From Flavobacterium sp. (GTDB lineage: Bacteria; Bacteroidota; Bacteroidia; Flavobacteriales; Flavobacteriaceae), in the NCBI RefSeq assembly GCF_039595935.1, contig NZ_JBCNKR010000004.1:867001-931000 (forward strand): 64,000 bases of DNA. The letters run 5' to 3'. Numbering within the stretch: position 1 is the first letter of the stretch; each line of letters begins with the position of its first letter. Position numbers and translations under genes: made by a program. The notes below the pieces were generated by a model. That model did not search any database. It was not told where the DNA came from and was given only the letters and a program-made list of their open reading frames with translations. Positions 25,364 through 33,330 of this stretch are shown here, one piece after another.

Positions 25364-26134
25364 ATGAAAACAACAGCTTATAAATCAATTTCAAAAAAAG
25401 CACTAGCCGTTGCAGCGTGTACTTTTTCTCTAATTACAGGAAATACAAATGCTCAAAATTCCTATAGAATAAAAACAGGAAATGTAACAAAAATAACGTC
25501 TAAACTAACCCAATATGAAGTAAATGAACAAAATACAACAGAAGTTCGCAAAGCATTGACAGATTATGTAACAGCATCGATTTCATCAAAAGACAACATT
25601 ATGGCCGAAGCTTTTTATGAGCAGGACAAAACCAATGTTTTATGGCTGATTGAAAGATGGAACGGAAAACAACAATTGGAAAATTTCAGCAAAAAAGCTC
25701 CGGCAAAAGCATTACAGTCTTTAACTGAAAAATTAAAAATTTCTCCTAAAATCTATTATGTAAAAGATTTAGAGCCTTTAACTAAAGAACAATGGCGAAA
25801 AACTTCTAAAAAGGAAGACAACCAACTGGTAATAATGCTTTTTGTTGACGGGAAAAAAGGAACCGAACAAAATTTTAAAGACACCTATCATATTGCCATG
25901 CCCCAATTTCGCAGCGAGCCCGGCGTAGTAACGTATCAGCTTTCTGAAATTGAAGGAGATGAAACACAATTTGTAACCTATGAAAAATTCAGAAGCAACG
26001 ATGCTTTTCAGTATCACCTCAACTTTCCTCCTATTAAACCTGTAATAGAATATTTGGAAACGAGTATCAAAAAACCGCCTTTTCAAAACGGAATTCATAA
26101 CCTAATAGAATTTGCACCGCTTACAAGAGAATAA
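25364..26134 (+). CDS. Exported protein with two antibiotic-biosynthesis-monooxygenase (ABM)-like domains
   Basis: A 256-residue protein with a signal peptide (cut after NTNAQ, near residue 31). Two ferredoxin-like ABM repeats are visible: about 45-140 (YEVNEQNTTEVRKALTDYV...NVLWLIERWNGKQQLENF) and about 150-245 (LVIMLFVDGKKGTEQNFKD...TQFVTYEKFRSNDAFQYHL). ABM proteins include quinol monooxygenases and oxygen-activating enzymes without cofactors; most are cytoplasmic, so export is notable. It heads a cluster with DJ-1/PfpI and Old Yellow Enzyme genes, supporting a role with quinones or electrophiles. The exact reaction is unknown. Confidence 0.75.
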   Translation: MKTTAYKSISKKALAVAACTFSLITGNTNAQNSYRIKTGNVTKITSKLTQYEVNEQNTTEVRKALTDYVTASISSKDNIMAEAFYEQDKTNVLWLIERWNGKQQLENFSKKAPAKALQSLTEKLKISPKIYYVKDLEPLTKEQWRKTSKKEDNQLVIMLFVDGKKGTEQNFKDTYHIAMPQFRSEPGVVTYQLSEIEGDETQFVTYEKFRSNDAFQYHLNFPPIKPVIEYLETSIKKPPFQNGIHNLIEFAPLTRE

Positions 26135-26181
26135 TTCACAAATATAATTTCAAATAATAAATAATTTAAACATTAAAAATC

Positions 26182-26976
26182 ATGAAAAATTTAAAACAAA
26201 TTATCGTAGCAAGTGCTTTAAGCGCAGTTCCAACTTTGAATGCAGAAGCACAATCTTTAGATCACAAATTAGATGTGATGAATAAATTAGCAACGCCTTC
26301 ACATGTTTCTGTGATGCCTGTTTCACAATTATTGAATGCACCCGGAAACGAAGCTTTAAGAGATTTCTTTTTTAATCCTGTAAAAGACAAAACCGTTTTA
26401 AAAGGTAAAAAAATTGCAGTGCTTGCCGCAGATGGTTTTGAAGAAATAGAATTAACAGGACCAGTTTGGTACTTTAGAGAATTAGGCGCTCAGGTTGATA
26501 TTGTAGCTCCTAAATACAATCCTGCTCCGGCAAGATATGGTTTAAGCGCTCCAGAAATGGCACAAACACATATTATGGCTATTCAATATTTACAGCCTGT
26601 TGGATGGATTAAATTTGACAGAACGGCCGATCAGATTAAAGTAAGTGATTACGATGCTGTATTCATTCCGGGTGGTGCGTGGAATCCTGATAATCTTCGT
26701 TATGACAAAGATGTTATCAAATTCATTCAGGATTTTAATAAATCAGGAAAACTAATTGCGGCTATTTGTCACGCTCCAGTTGTATTAGCTTCTGCTGATA
26801 TTTTAAAAGGAAGAAAACTTACCGGATACTGGAACATTCAAATTGATCTTAAAAACGCAGGCGGAATCGTATCTGATCAGCCAGTAGTTGTAGATTCTAA
26901 CATTATTACAAGCAGACACCCAATTGATGTTGCTGATTTTTCTAAAGCTGTTGAAAGCTGGTTAGCTAAAAAATAA
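26182..26976 (+). CDS. Exported DJ-1/PfpI-family protein
   Basis: A 264-residue protein with a signal peptide (LKQIIVASALSAVPTLNAEAQ). Residues about 75-262 form a type 1 glutamine-amidotransferase-like fold: KIAVLAADGFEEIELTGPVW, VFIPGGAWNPDNLR, and the nucleophile elbow AAICHAPVVLASA with C196. The family contains deglycases/glyoxalases, chaperones and peptidases; the ADGFEEIE start is typical of the PfpI/YhbO branch. An export signal is uncommon. It follows the ABM gene by 47 bp and probably shares its transcript, ending at the hairpin at 26998. Confidence 0.88.
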   Translation: MKNLKQIIVASALSAVPTLNAEAQSLDHKLDVMNKLATPSHVSVMPVSQLLNAPGNEALRDFFFNPVKDKTVLKGKKIAVLAADGFEEIELTGPVWYFRELGAQVDIVAPKYNPAPARYGLSAPEMAQTHIMAIQYLQPVGWIKFDRTADQIKVSDYDAVFIPGGAWNPDNLRYDKDVIKFIQDFNKSGKLIAAICHAPVVLASADILKGRKLTGYWNIQIDLKNAGGIVSDQPVVVDSNIITSRHPIDVADFSKAVESWLAKK

Positions 26977-26997
26977 TTCATCCCATTACAATTAAAA

Positions 26998-27030
26998 AAT
27001 AACGGAAGATGAAAATGATCTTCCGTTATT
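26998..27030 (+). terminator. Terminator after the DJ-1/PfpI gene
   Basis: AATAACGGAAGAT (26998-27010) and ATCTTCCGTTATT (27018-27030) are perfect 13-bp inverted repeats around a 7-nt loop. The T tract is weak, so partial read-through into the next gene is possible. Confidence 0.65.
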
Positions 27031-27072
27031 AAAAACAAAAATTATTAAATAGAATTTAGACTCTTAAAAACA

Positions 27073-28182
27073 ATGAAAACAAATATTTTCGAACCCGTTA
27101 CTCTTGGTTCATTACAATTAAAAAACCGCATTTCGATGGCGCCTATGACTAGAGCAAGAAATGCAGACGGAATTCCGAACAATGACAATGCAATTTATTA
27201 CTCGCAGCGTGCCGGAGCCGGATTAATTATTACCGAAGGAACAGCGATTTCTGATACTGCAAAAGGTGTTCTGTATATTCCGGGTTTATATACTGCTGAA
27301 CAAGTTGAAGGCTGGAAAAAAGTAACCAAAGCAGTTCACGAAAAAGGAAGCACCATTTTTACTCAATTATGGCACGTGGGCAGAGTTTCTCACACTTCAA
27401 ATCAGCCAAACGGAATTGCTCCTGTTGGCCCATCAGATATTCAGGCTGAAACTTCTTATGCCTGGGGTTATGATGAAAACGGAAAAGAAGGTCCTGTAAT
27501 TTCTTCTAAACCAAGAGCCCTTTCTACCAGCGAAGTAAAAGAAGTTGTGAATGATTTTGCAAAAGCAGCCAAAAATGCTCTTGAAGCAGGTTTTGACGGA
27601 GTTGAAATTCATGGTGCGAATGGATATTTGATTGAACAATTTTTAAATCCGTTTGTAAACAATCGTAAAGACGAATATGGTGGAACTATAGAAAACCGAT
27701 CTCGATTTTTATTAGAAATTGTAGATGCTGTTATTGAAGTTCTTGGTAATGAAAAAACAGCAATCAGACTTACGCCTTACGGTGGTTTGGGAGATTTACC
27801 ACATTATGATGAAATTGAAGCAACTTATCAATATCTGGCAAAAGAATTAACTAAAAGAAATCTGGCTTATGTTCATTTAATGGATCAGCAGTCTAAAGGA
27901 AGTCATGCTTTGCCTGATGGATTTTTGGAACGCTTTAGAAGCTGGTACGATGGTGTAATTATTCTGGCAGGAAGCATGACCCGCGAAAAATCTGAAAAAC
28001 TAATTAATGCCGGAACTATTGATGTTGCTGGTTTTGGTGAACCTTTTATTTCAAATCCTGATTTGGCAGAACGCTTAGAAAACAATTGGGAATTGACTCC
28101 TCCAGATCGAAATTTATATTACGGTTTAGGAAATCAAGGTTATACGGACTGGAAAACGTATAAAGAACTACAATTACTTTAA
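27073..28182 (+). CDS. Old Yellow Enzyme family alkene reductase (NemA-like)
   Basis: A 369-residue FMN-dependent TIM-barrel ene-reductase. Visible features are LKNRISMAPMTRARN, TEGTAISDTAKG, QLWHVGRVSH, the substrate-binding pair H and N in HGANGYLIEQFLNP, NPFVNNRKDEYGGTIENR (phrase in part), and the FMN phosphate region GTIDVAGFGEPFISNPDL. Such enzymes reduce electrophilic alkenes, quinones, N-ethylmaleimide and nitro esters with NAD(P)H. It follows the DJ-1/PfpI gene and is convergent with the second Crp/Fnr gene (stop codons 3 bp apart). Together with its neighbours it suggests detoxification of reactive electrophiles. Confidence 0.96.
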   Translation: MKTNIFEPVTLGSLQLKNRISMAPMTRARNADGIPNNDNAIYYSQRAGAGLIITEGTAISDTAKGVLYIPGLYTAEQVEGWKKVTKAVHEKGSTIFTQLWHVGRVSHTSNQPNGIAPVGPSDIQAETSYAWGYDENGKEGPVISSKPRALSTSEVKEVVNDFAKAAKNALEAGFDGVEIHGANGYLIEQFLNPFVNNRKDEYGGTIENRSRFLLEIVDAVIEVLGNEKTAIRLTPYGGLGDLPHYDEIEATYQYLAKELTKRNLAYVHLMDQQSKGSHALPDGFLERFRSWYDGVIILAGSMTREKSEKLINAGTIDVAGFGEPFISNPDLAERLENNWELTPPDRNLYYGLGNQGYTDWKTYKELQLL

Positions 28183-28185
28183 ATT

Positions 28186-28761
28186 TTATTTTCCAATCAT
28201 TCTTTTGCGAAGTCTGCTTAGGGATTCTGGTTTAATACCAATGTAAGATGAAAGCTGATTCTGTGATACTAGTTGAAAAAGATAAGGTTCTTTTTTCAAG
28301 ATGGTTTTATACCGTTCTTCGGGAGTTTGAAAATGAAGCATTTCTTCTCTTTCGATAATAATAAGGTAAGCAGATTCGGCTATTAATCTTCCAAATTTTG
28401 ACCAATTTGGAGAACTGTTATACAAGTTTTCTACTTTTTCATATTCTAAAGCAATCACTTTCGAATCTTCCATCGCCCTGCAATAATACTGAGCTGTTCT
28501 CTGGGTAATAAAACTAGCAAAATCAACCAGAAAATCATTGGGTTTAGCAAACCTGCAGTTGATTTCGTTTCCTTTATAATCCACATAAAACATTCTAAAA
28601 AAGCCGCTTTCTATAAAATAGATATGCCGGCAGATTTCTCCTTGCTGTAACAAGTCTGTATCTTTTGAAACTTCCCTTCTTTCAATGATCGGAAGCATCA
28701 AATTATACTCTTCATCAGACATAGGAACAAATGATGTTATGACATTTTTAATAGCATCCAT
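28186..28761 (-). CDS. Crp/Fnr-family transcriptional regulator (second)
   Basis: A 191-residue protein: cNMP-binding-like beta-roll at about residues 20-115 (DTDLLQQGEICRHIYFIESGFFRMFYVDYKG) and C-terminal helix-turn-helix (LSSYIGIKPESLSRLRKRM). It is divergent from the 2TM/cupin/CMD/hydrolase operon, and the FNR-like promoter copy 2 lies in the shared 215-bp gap. It is therefore the best candidate to control that operon and, through copy 1, the ABM/DJ-1/OYE genes. The ligand is unknown; no iron-sulfur cysteine cluster of the Fnr type is present. Confidence 0.93.
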   Translation of the reverse strand: MDAIKNVITSFVPMSDEEYNLMLPIIERREVSKDTDLLQQGEICRHIYFIESGFFRMFYVDYKGNEINCRFAKPNDFLVDFASFITQRTAQYYCRAMEDSKVIALEYEKVENLYNSSPNWSKFGRLIAESAYLIIIEREEMLHFQTPEERYKTILKKEPYLFQLVSQNQLSSYIGIKPESLSRLRKRMIGK

Positions 28762-28848
28762 AGCAATACGTTAAGAGAAATAACTTGTTTAAAATTAGAT
28801 TTTATTCTGCTAAATACAAAATTCTTTCTCTCTAAAAATCAACATTCG

Positions 28849-28896
28849 TTCTTAACCAAAGTCAATGACGTTACTGATTTTCCGTCTCTACCTTTG
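28849..28896 (+). promoter_or_regulatory. FNR-like operator and promoter, copy 2
   Basis: TTCTTAACCAAAGTCAATGA (28849-28868) contains TTAAC-N4-GTCAA at 28852-28865. The -7 element TACCTTTG is at 28889-28896. The spacing of 40 bp from motif start to -7 element equals that of copy 1 at 25082. It drives the operon starting at 28977. Confidence 0.72.
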
Positions 28897-28976
28897 CCAT
28901 GTAAATAAATTGAAAATCAATTAATTAAATATTTCATTTTAAAATAATCTATTACCAACGTTTAAAAAACTTAATC

Positions 28977-29198
28977 ATGAAAACCAGATTTAACATCGAC
29001 ACTAAGACAAACAAAAATCTAAAATTAGGATTCAAAATTCATTTCCTTGTCTTTTTATTAGCAACCCCAATAATCTTTATTATTTGGTATTTAACAGACA
29101 CTACTTATCCATGGCCTTTATGGTCTACATCTGCCTGGGCAGTTGGAGTTGTTTTTCACTATTTAGGTGTATATGTATTCAGAAAAAATAGAATCTAA
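28977..29198 (+). CDS. Small 2TM-domain membrane protein
   Basis: A 73-residue protein with a charged N-terminus and two transmembrane helices (about residues 24-42, FKIHFLVFLLATPIIFIIW, and 50-66, PLWSTSAWAVGVVFHYLGV) ending VFRKNRI. This matches the Bacteroidota 2TM-domain small proteins that often occur next to regulators. It is the first gene after FNR-like promoter copy 2 and lies 12 bp before the cupin gene. Its role is unknown. Confidence 0.8.
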   Translation: MKTRFNIDTKTNKNLKLGFKIHFLVFLLATPIIFIIWYLTDTTYPWPLWSTSAWAVGVVFHYLGVYVFRKNRI

Positions 29199-29210
29199 AA
29201 CGAAGAAACC

Positions 29211-29777
29211 ATGGAAACAAATACAACATTCAGACGTATCGTAACCGGACATAATACAGAAGGTAAAGCGATTATTATTTCAGATGAAGTTCCAACAAGA
29301 ACTTATATGGTTGGCGGACCAAACGGAGCCAAATTTCATGAGGTTTGGAACACGAAACAAACTCCTGCTTTAATTGATGCTGTTTCTCAAGATCCTGAAG
29401 AAACCGGACTTATTCTGGGGCCTCCAAAACAGGGAACAAGAATACGAGTTATCGATTTTCCGCCAGAAGGTGATGAAATACGAAATCTTACCAAAGAACA
29501 AGCTGCTGAGCATTTTAAAACCATGAACGGTGAGCACGCTTCTAAAGCGGGCGGAAATGCACCTCATCCTTTAATGCATAAAACAGAAACGATTGATTAC
29601 GGAATTGTTCTGGATGGCGAATTAACCTTAATTGTTGACGAAGGTGAAACCACAGCAAAAGCAGGAGATATTATTGTGCAAAGAGGTACAAATCATGCCT
29701 GGAGCAATAAATCAGGAAAAGTATGCCGTGTTGTCTTCATCTTAATTGACGGGCAATTTGAAGAAAACCTTCGTTAA
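29211..29777 (+). CDS. Cupin-domain protein
   Basis: A 188-residue cytoplasmic protein. The C-terminal ~70 residues are a cupin barrel: TIDYGIVLDGELTLIVDEGETTAKAGDIIVQRGTNHAW in outline (DYGIVLDGELTLIVDEGE; GDIIVQRGTNHAWSN). The first cupin motif lacks the usual HxH pair, which starts upstream at HPLMHKTET, so metal binding is uncertain. The N-terminal half is also beta-rich. Similar proteins accompany carboxymuconolactone-decarboxylase-like and hydrolase genes in aromatic or lactone metabolism. It overlaps no neighbour; the next start is 16 bp downstream. Confidence 0.85.
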   Translation: METNTTFRRIVTGHNTEGKAIIISDEVPTRTYMVGGPNGAKFHEVWNTKQTPALIDAVSQDPEETGLILGPPKQGTRIRVIDFPPEGDEIRNLTKEQAAEHFKTMNGEHASKAGGNAPHPLMHKTETIDYGIVLDGELTLIVDEGETTAKAGDIIVQRGTNHAWSNKSGKVCRVVFILIDGQFEENLR

Positions 29778-29793
29778 ACCTAAACAAAATAGT

Positions 29794-30348
29794 ATGCGAG
29801 TAAATCCTATAAACCCAGAAACAATGAACGAAGAAGTTCGATATGTACATGATGAAATTTTTAAACTCATTACAAACAGTCAGGGACCGGTTTCAATGAT
29901 TAACGATGAAGGTGCTCTAACCGGTCCTTTTCCTCCCATGCTGCGTTTTCCTCAATTCGGAATTACGGCTTTAAGCTTTGTGCGTTCATTAGATAATCAT
30001 GCATCGCTTCCTAAAAAAGTTCGGGAAGTGGCCATTCTTACGGTTGGTGCCGCTTTTGGCGCACGATTCGAATTGTATGCACACGAAATCATGGCCAGAC
30101 ATTTTGGTTTTTCTGCAGCAGCAATAGCATCACTGGCATCGGGAATTCGTCCGGCTGAGTTAAATCACGAAGAAGCCATCGCTTATGAAATCGCTTCTGT
30201 TTTAACAAAAGGGAGAATTATTCCAGACTCTGCTTATAATCTCGCAAAAGAAATATTAGGAGAAGAAGGTCTGGCCGAACTTATATTTTTAATTGGAGCC
30301 TACACCCTTCTTGCAACAGTTTTAAATGGTTTTGATGTGCTTTCCTAA
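29794..30348 (+). CDS. Carboxymuconolactone decarboxylase (CMD/AhpD)-family protein
   Basis: The ATG at 29794 gives 184 residues (MRVNPINPETMNEEVR); a TTG 16 codons earlier lies inside the cupin gene and is disfavoured. The protein is all-helical, with KKVREVAILTVGAAFGARFELYAHEI, where the E-x-x-x-H arrangement replaces the AhpD CxxC pair, making a decarboxylase-like rather than a peroxidase-like member. It is followed by SAAAIASLASG and VLTKGRIIPDSAYNLAKEILG. Substrate unknown. It forms an operon with the cupin gene and probably with the alpha/beta hydrolase gene 57 bp downstream. Confidence 0.88.
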   Translation: MRVNPINPETMNEEVRYVHDEIFKLITNSQGPVSMINDEGALTGPFPPMLRFPQFGITALSFVRSLDNHASLPKKVREVAILTVGAAFGARFELYAHEIMARHFGFSAAAIASLASGIRPAELNHEEAIAYEIASVLTKGRIIPDSAYNLAKEILGEEGLAELIFLIGAYTLLATVLNGFDVLS

Positions 30349-30405
30349 TTCATATAAGACATCCAATTTTATAAAAAATAAAAACAAATAATAAATTTTA
30401 AAACA

Positions 30406-31260
30406 ATGAAAAAATCGAAAATTAATACTCAAAATTCCTTAAAAACAATTCCCAAACTTTTTCTGTTATTGTTTACAGCCATTGCAACTGCATCCTGTTC
30501 AAACGATGAAAATACACCCGATGCCAAAAAATCTCCAGTTGTACTTGTACATGGCGCATGGCAGGCATCTTATGTGTGGGACCAAACCGAAACTGATTTA
30601 AAAGCAGCTGGTTACAATGTTACGGTTGTAAAATTACCAGGACACGGTGACGATACAACTCCTGCTTATCAGGTTTCGTTTAAAGCTTATGTTGACGAAG
30701 TTAAAAAAGCTATTAACAGTTATAACGAACCTGTAATTTTAATTGGACATAGTTTAGGCGGCGCTGTTATTACGCAAACGGCTGCCGAAGTTCCTCAAAA
30801 AATAAAAAAATTGGTTTATGTGGCTGGTTTTATTCCACAAAGCGGAAAAAGTGTTTTAGATTATTCTCAAATGGACAAAGCATCACTTTTGCCTGCTTCT
30901 TTACAATTATCTGAAGATCAAACTTTAGCAGGAATTGTAAATCCAGAAGTTAATCTTCCTAAAATATTTTCTCAGGATGCTACAGAGGCTCAAAAACAGT
31001 TTCTTGTTGCAAAATACAAAGCCGAACCTACAATTCCGCTGGCAACACCTTTGACTTATAAAACTGAGGATTACAATTTAGCAGGCAAAAAATATTACAT
31101 TTTTACAACAGCTGATCATACAATAACATATTCTTTTCAACAGGAAATGGCTAAAACTGCAGGTATTACCAATACTTATACGGTCAATTCAGGGCACAGT
31201 CCGTTTATATCTAAATCTCCAGAATTGACTAAACTTTTAAAAGAAATTATATCAAAATAA
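30406..31260 (+). CDS. Alpha/beta hydrolase lipoprotein
   Basis: A 284-residue protein with a lipoprotein signal ending ATASC (C31). The hydrolase core has the oxyanion region VVLVHGAWQASYVWDQ, the nucleophile elbow GHSLGG with S116, and a late catalytic histidine in VNSGHSPFIS. The arrangement resembles the EstC/salicylate-esterase-like branch of small esterases. Envelope attachment suggests it works on extracellular esters or lactones. It is the last gene of the operon that starts at 28977 and ends at the terminator at 31283. Confidence 0.9.
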   Translation: MKKSKINTQNSLKTIPKLFLLLFTAIATASCSNDENTPDAKKSPVVLVHGAWQASYVWDQTETDLKAAGYNVTVVKLPGHGDDTTPAYQVSFKAYVDEVKKAINSYNEPVILIGHSLGGAVITQTAAEVPQKIKKLVYVAGFIPQSGKSVLDYSQMDKASLLPASLQLSEDQTLAGIVNPEVNLPKIFSQDATEAQKQFLVAKYKAEPTIPLATPLTYKTEDYNLAGKKYYIFTTADHTITYSFQQEMAKTAGITNTYTVNSGHSPFISKSPELTKLLKEIISK

Positions 31261-31610
31261 ATAGTAGTCTTTTTTGATTGAGAAAAGCTTCCTGAAAAGT
31301 ATTCAGGAAGCTTTTTTATTAATTCAGAAATTTTAATTCCCTCTGAAATCAATTAGAATTTGGTGCTTTAAAAATCTTATTGCATATAAAATTACTCTTA
31401 TGCCAAACAATTTCCGTTTGGTGTCATTTCTTTTAAGTTTATTTTATATCTGCTATAATTTTAGATTCCGATCAAGCACTTTACAATGCTTATATAAACG
31501 CTAAGCATGTACGTTCCTGTTTATCTAATTTATAAAACACAAAATCTGTCCATTCGGCTTTAAATCCAAAATCATTTAAAAAAATAAACTAATAACCAAA
31601 CCAGCTCATT
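31261..31610. other. Intergenic gap before the oxidase/decarboxylase pair
   Basis: A gap of 350 bases. It holds the terminator at 31283-31315 and a short hairpin CCAAAC-N7-GTTTGG at 31403-31421, a possible operator or leader fold for the downstream operon. No coding frame is supported. Confidence 0.55.
31283..31318 (+). terminator. Rho-independent terminator after the hydrolase gene
   Basis: AAAAGCTTCCTGAA (31283-31296) and TTCAGGAAGCTTTT (31302-31315) are perfect inverted repeats with a T run after the stem. Confidence 0.92.
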
Positions 31611-33329
31611 ATGGAAAACTACTTACACGGCTTACTTGACGAAGACAACGATCCTATTATCCAGCAATACTTAAAATACATCGACGAGGGAATTCCGCGT
31701 ACGAATAAACCAAAAGACGTATTAATCATTGGTGCGGGAATGGCCGGAATGGTCGCCGCAGCTTTGTTAAAACAAGCCGGACATAAAGTTACAATTGTCG
31801 AATCAAATACCCGTGTTGGCGGCAGGATCAAGACTTTTAGAAATTCTAAAGACAAAAAATATTTTGAAGATGATAGTGTTTATGGCGAAGCCGGTGCGAT
31901 GCGTATCCCGACCATACACCAAATGGTTTTAAAATACATTGCTAAACTCGGACTTAAAACCGAACCTTTTTATTATCTGTCTGTCGATAAGGAACAGGCA
32001 ATTGCACATCAGGCAGACCCTTCAAAACCAGAACCCGAAGTTACCAGAAATTCTATTTTTTACGTTAACCGCAAACGTGTTGTGCAAAATGAATATATCC
32101 GAAAAGATGGCGCTAAGGTCGATGTAAACAAACTTTTGGACTTTAATTTGGGAAGCAGTGAAAACATGCGTGCTGACGTATTAATGGCCAATCTTATTAA
32201 TCCGCTTAAAGCTTTTATTGCTGAAGATCCTGAAAAAAACTGGCCATTATTGATCGAGCGTTACGGAGAATATTCGATGCGCCGTTTTTTAAAGGAAAAT
32301 TCGATGTATTCAGAAAATGCTATCGAAATGATTGGCGTAATGCAAAATCTGGAGTCGAGAATGGCTTATGATTTTATTCAGAGCTTTATTGAACAAAATA
32401 TCATCAAAGATTCTACTCGCTTTTTGGAAATCGTGGGCGGAAGCGACATGCTGCCAAATGCTTTCTTTAAAGCCCATCATCTTGAAGAAAATACCTATTT
32501 TGACTGCAGGATGACCAAAATGATGCTCGTTAACAACAAAGTAAAAATAGAAGTAGATATTGAGGTTCAGCGTGATTTTCAGTTTTATGAAGATGCCGGT
32601 TTCAAAGCATTAAAAACGCCGGTTAGTGATCTTGAATTTGATGAAGTAATTGTTACCATACCTTTTTCGGCATTAAGACATGTGTATGTAACACCACAAT
32701 TCAAACAGCTTAAAAGAAAAGCAATCCGCGAACTGCATTACGATTCTGCTACTAAAATTTTATTGGAATTCCGTGAGAAATGGTGGCAGGAAGCGCCTTA
32801 TAATATTGTGGGCGGCGGTACCATTACTGATTTTTCTAACCGTTTTACTTATTATCCGAGCAATGATCTGGGAAGCAAAGGACACGGTGTCGTGCTGGCA
32901 TCTTATTGCTGGTCTGACGAAGCAAGCCGCTGGGATTCTATGGACGATGACGACAGGTATTTTTATGCACTTAAAAACCTGGCCATCATGCACTCTGATG
33001 ACGAAAAAGAACAACAGCGTATTATCGACCTTGCCGTAGTGAGTTCGAGTATCAAAAACCGTAAAGACAAAAACGGAAAATTAATTGGCGGTGCAACACA
33101 AAGCTGGATGCGCGACCCTTATGCTTATGGTGAAGCCGCAATATTTAATCCGGGACAATTACATTTATTACAGCGTCATATAATCTCAACCGAGTGGAAT
33201 GGCAAAGCACATTTTGCCGGAGAACATACTTCTCTGAAACATGCCTGGATAGAAGGCGCCATCGAGTCTGGAATTCGCACCGCACTTGAAGTTAACGAAA
33301 ATACCGGTAACCTGAATAATCCAATTTAA
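31611..33329 (+). CDS. FAD-dependent L-amino-acid oxidase-like amine oxidase
   Basis: A 572-residue flavoenzyme without signal peptide. The FAD Rossmann motif GAGMAG is at residues 41-46, followed by E64 and [10 protein letters not shown]. The motif [10 protein letters not shown] carries R98, matching the arginine that holds the substrate carboxylate in L-amino-acid oxidases, so an alpha-amino acid is more likely than a simple amine. The C-terminal FAD motif is [20 protein letters not shown]. Expected products are a 2-keto acid, ammonia and H2O2. Its stop codon is one base before the start of a 2-keto-acid decarboxylase gene, which would consume the keto acid. An aromatic substrate such as Trp or Phe is plausible but unproven. 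Confidence 0.9.
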   Translation: MENYLHGLLDEDNDPIIQQYLKYIDEGIPRTNKPKDVLIIGAGMAGMVAAALLKQAGHKVTIVESNTRVGGRIKTFRNSKDKKYFEDDSVYGEAGAMRIPTIHQMVLKYIAKLGLKTEPFYYLSVDKEQAIAHQADPSKPEPEVTRNSIFYVNRKRVVQNEYIRKDGAKVDVNKLLDFNLGSSENMRADVLMANLINPLKAFIAEDPEKNWPLLIERYGEYSMRRFLKENSMYSENAIEMIGVMQNLESRMAYDFIQSFIEQNIIKDSTRFLEIVGGSDMLPNAFFKAHHLEENTYFDCRMTKMMLVNNKVKIEVDIEVQRDFQFYEDAGFKALKTPVSDLEFDEVIVTIPFSALRHVYVTPQFKQLKRKAIRELHYDSATKILLEFREKWWQEAPYNIVGGGTITDFSNRFTYYPSNDLGSKGHGVVLASYCWSDEASRWDSMDDDDRYFYALKNLAIMHSDDEKEQQRIIDLAVVSSSIKNRKDKNGKLIGGATQSWMRDPYAYGEAAIFNPGQLHLLQRHIISTEWNGKAHFAGEHTSLKHAWIEGAIESGIRTALEVNENTGNLNNPI

Positions 33330-33330
33330 G

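Noticed and set aside
29746..29793. A TTG start for the CMD-like protein inside the cupin gene
   Set aside because: The ATG at 29794 matches the family length and avoids a 32-nt overlap with the cupin gene.
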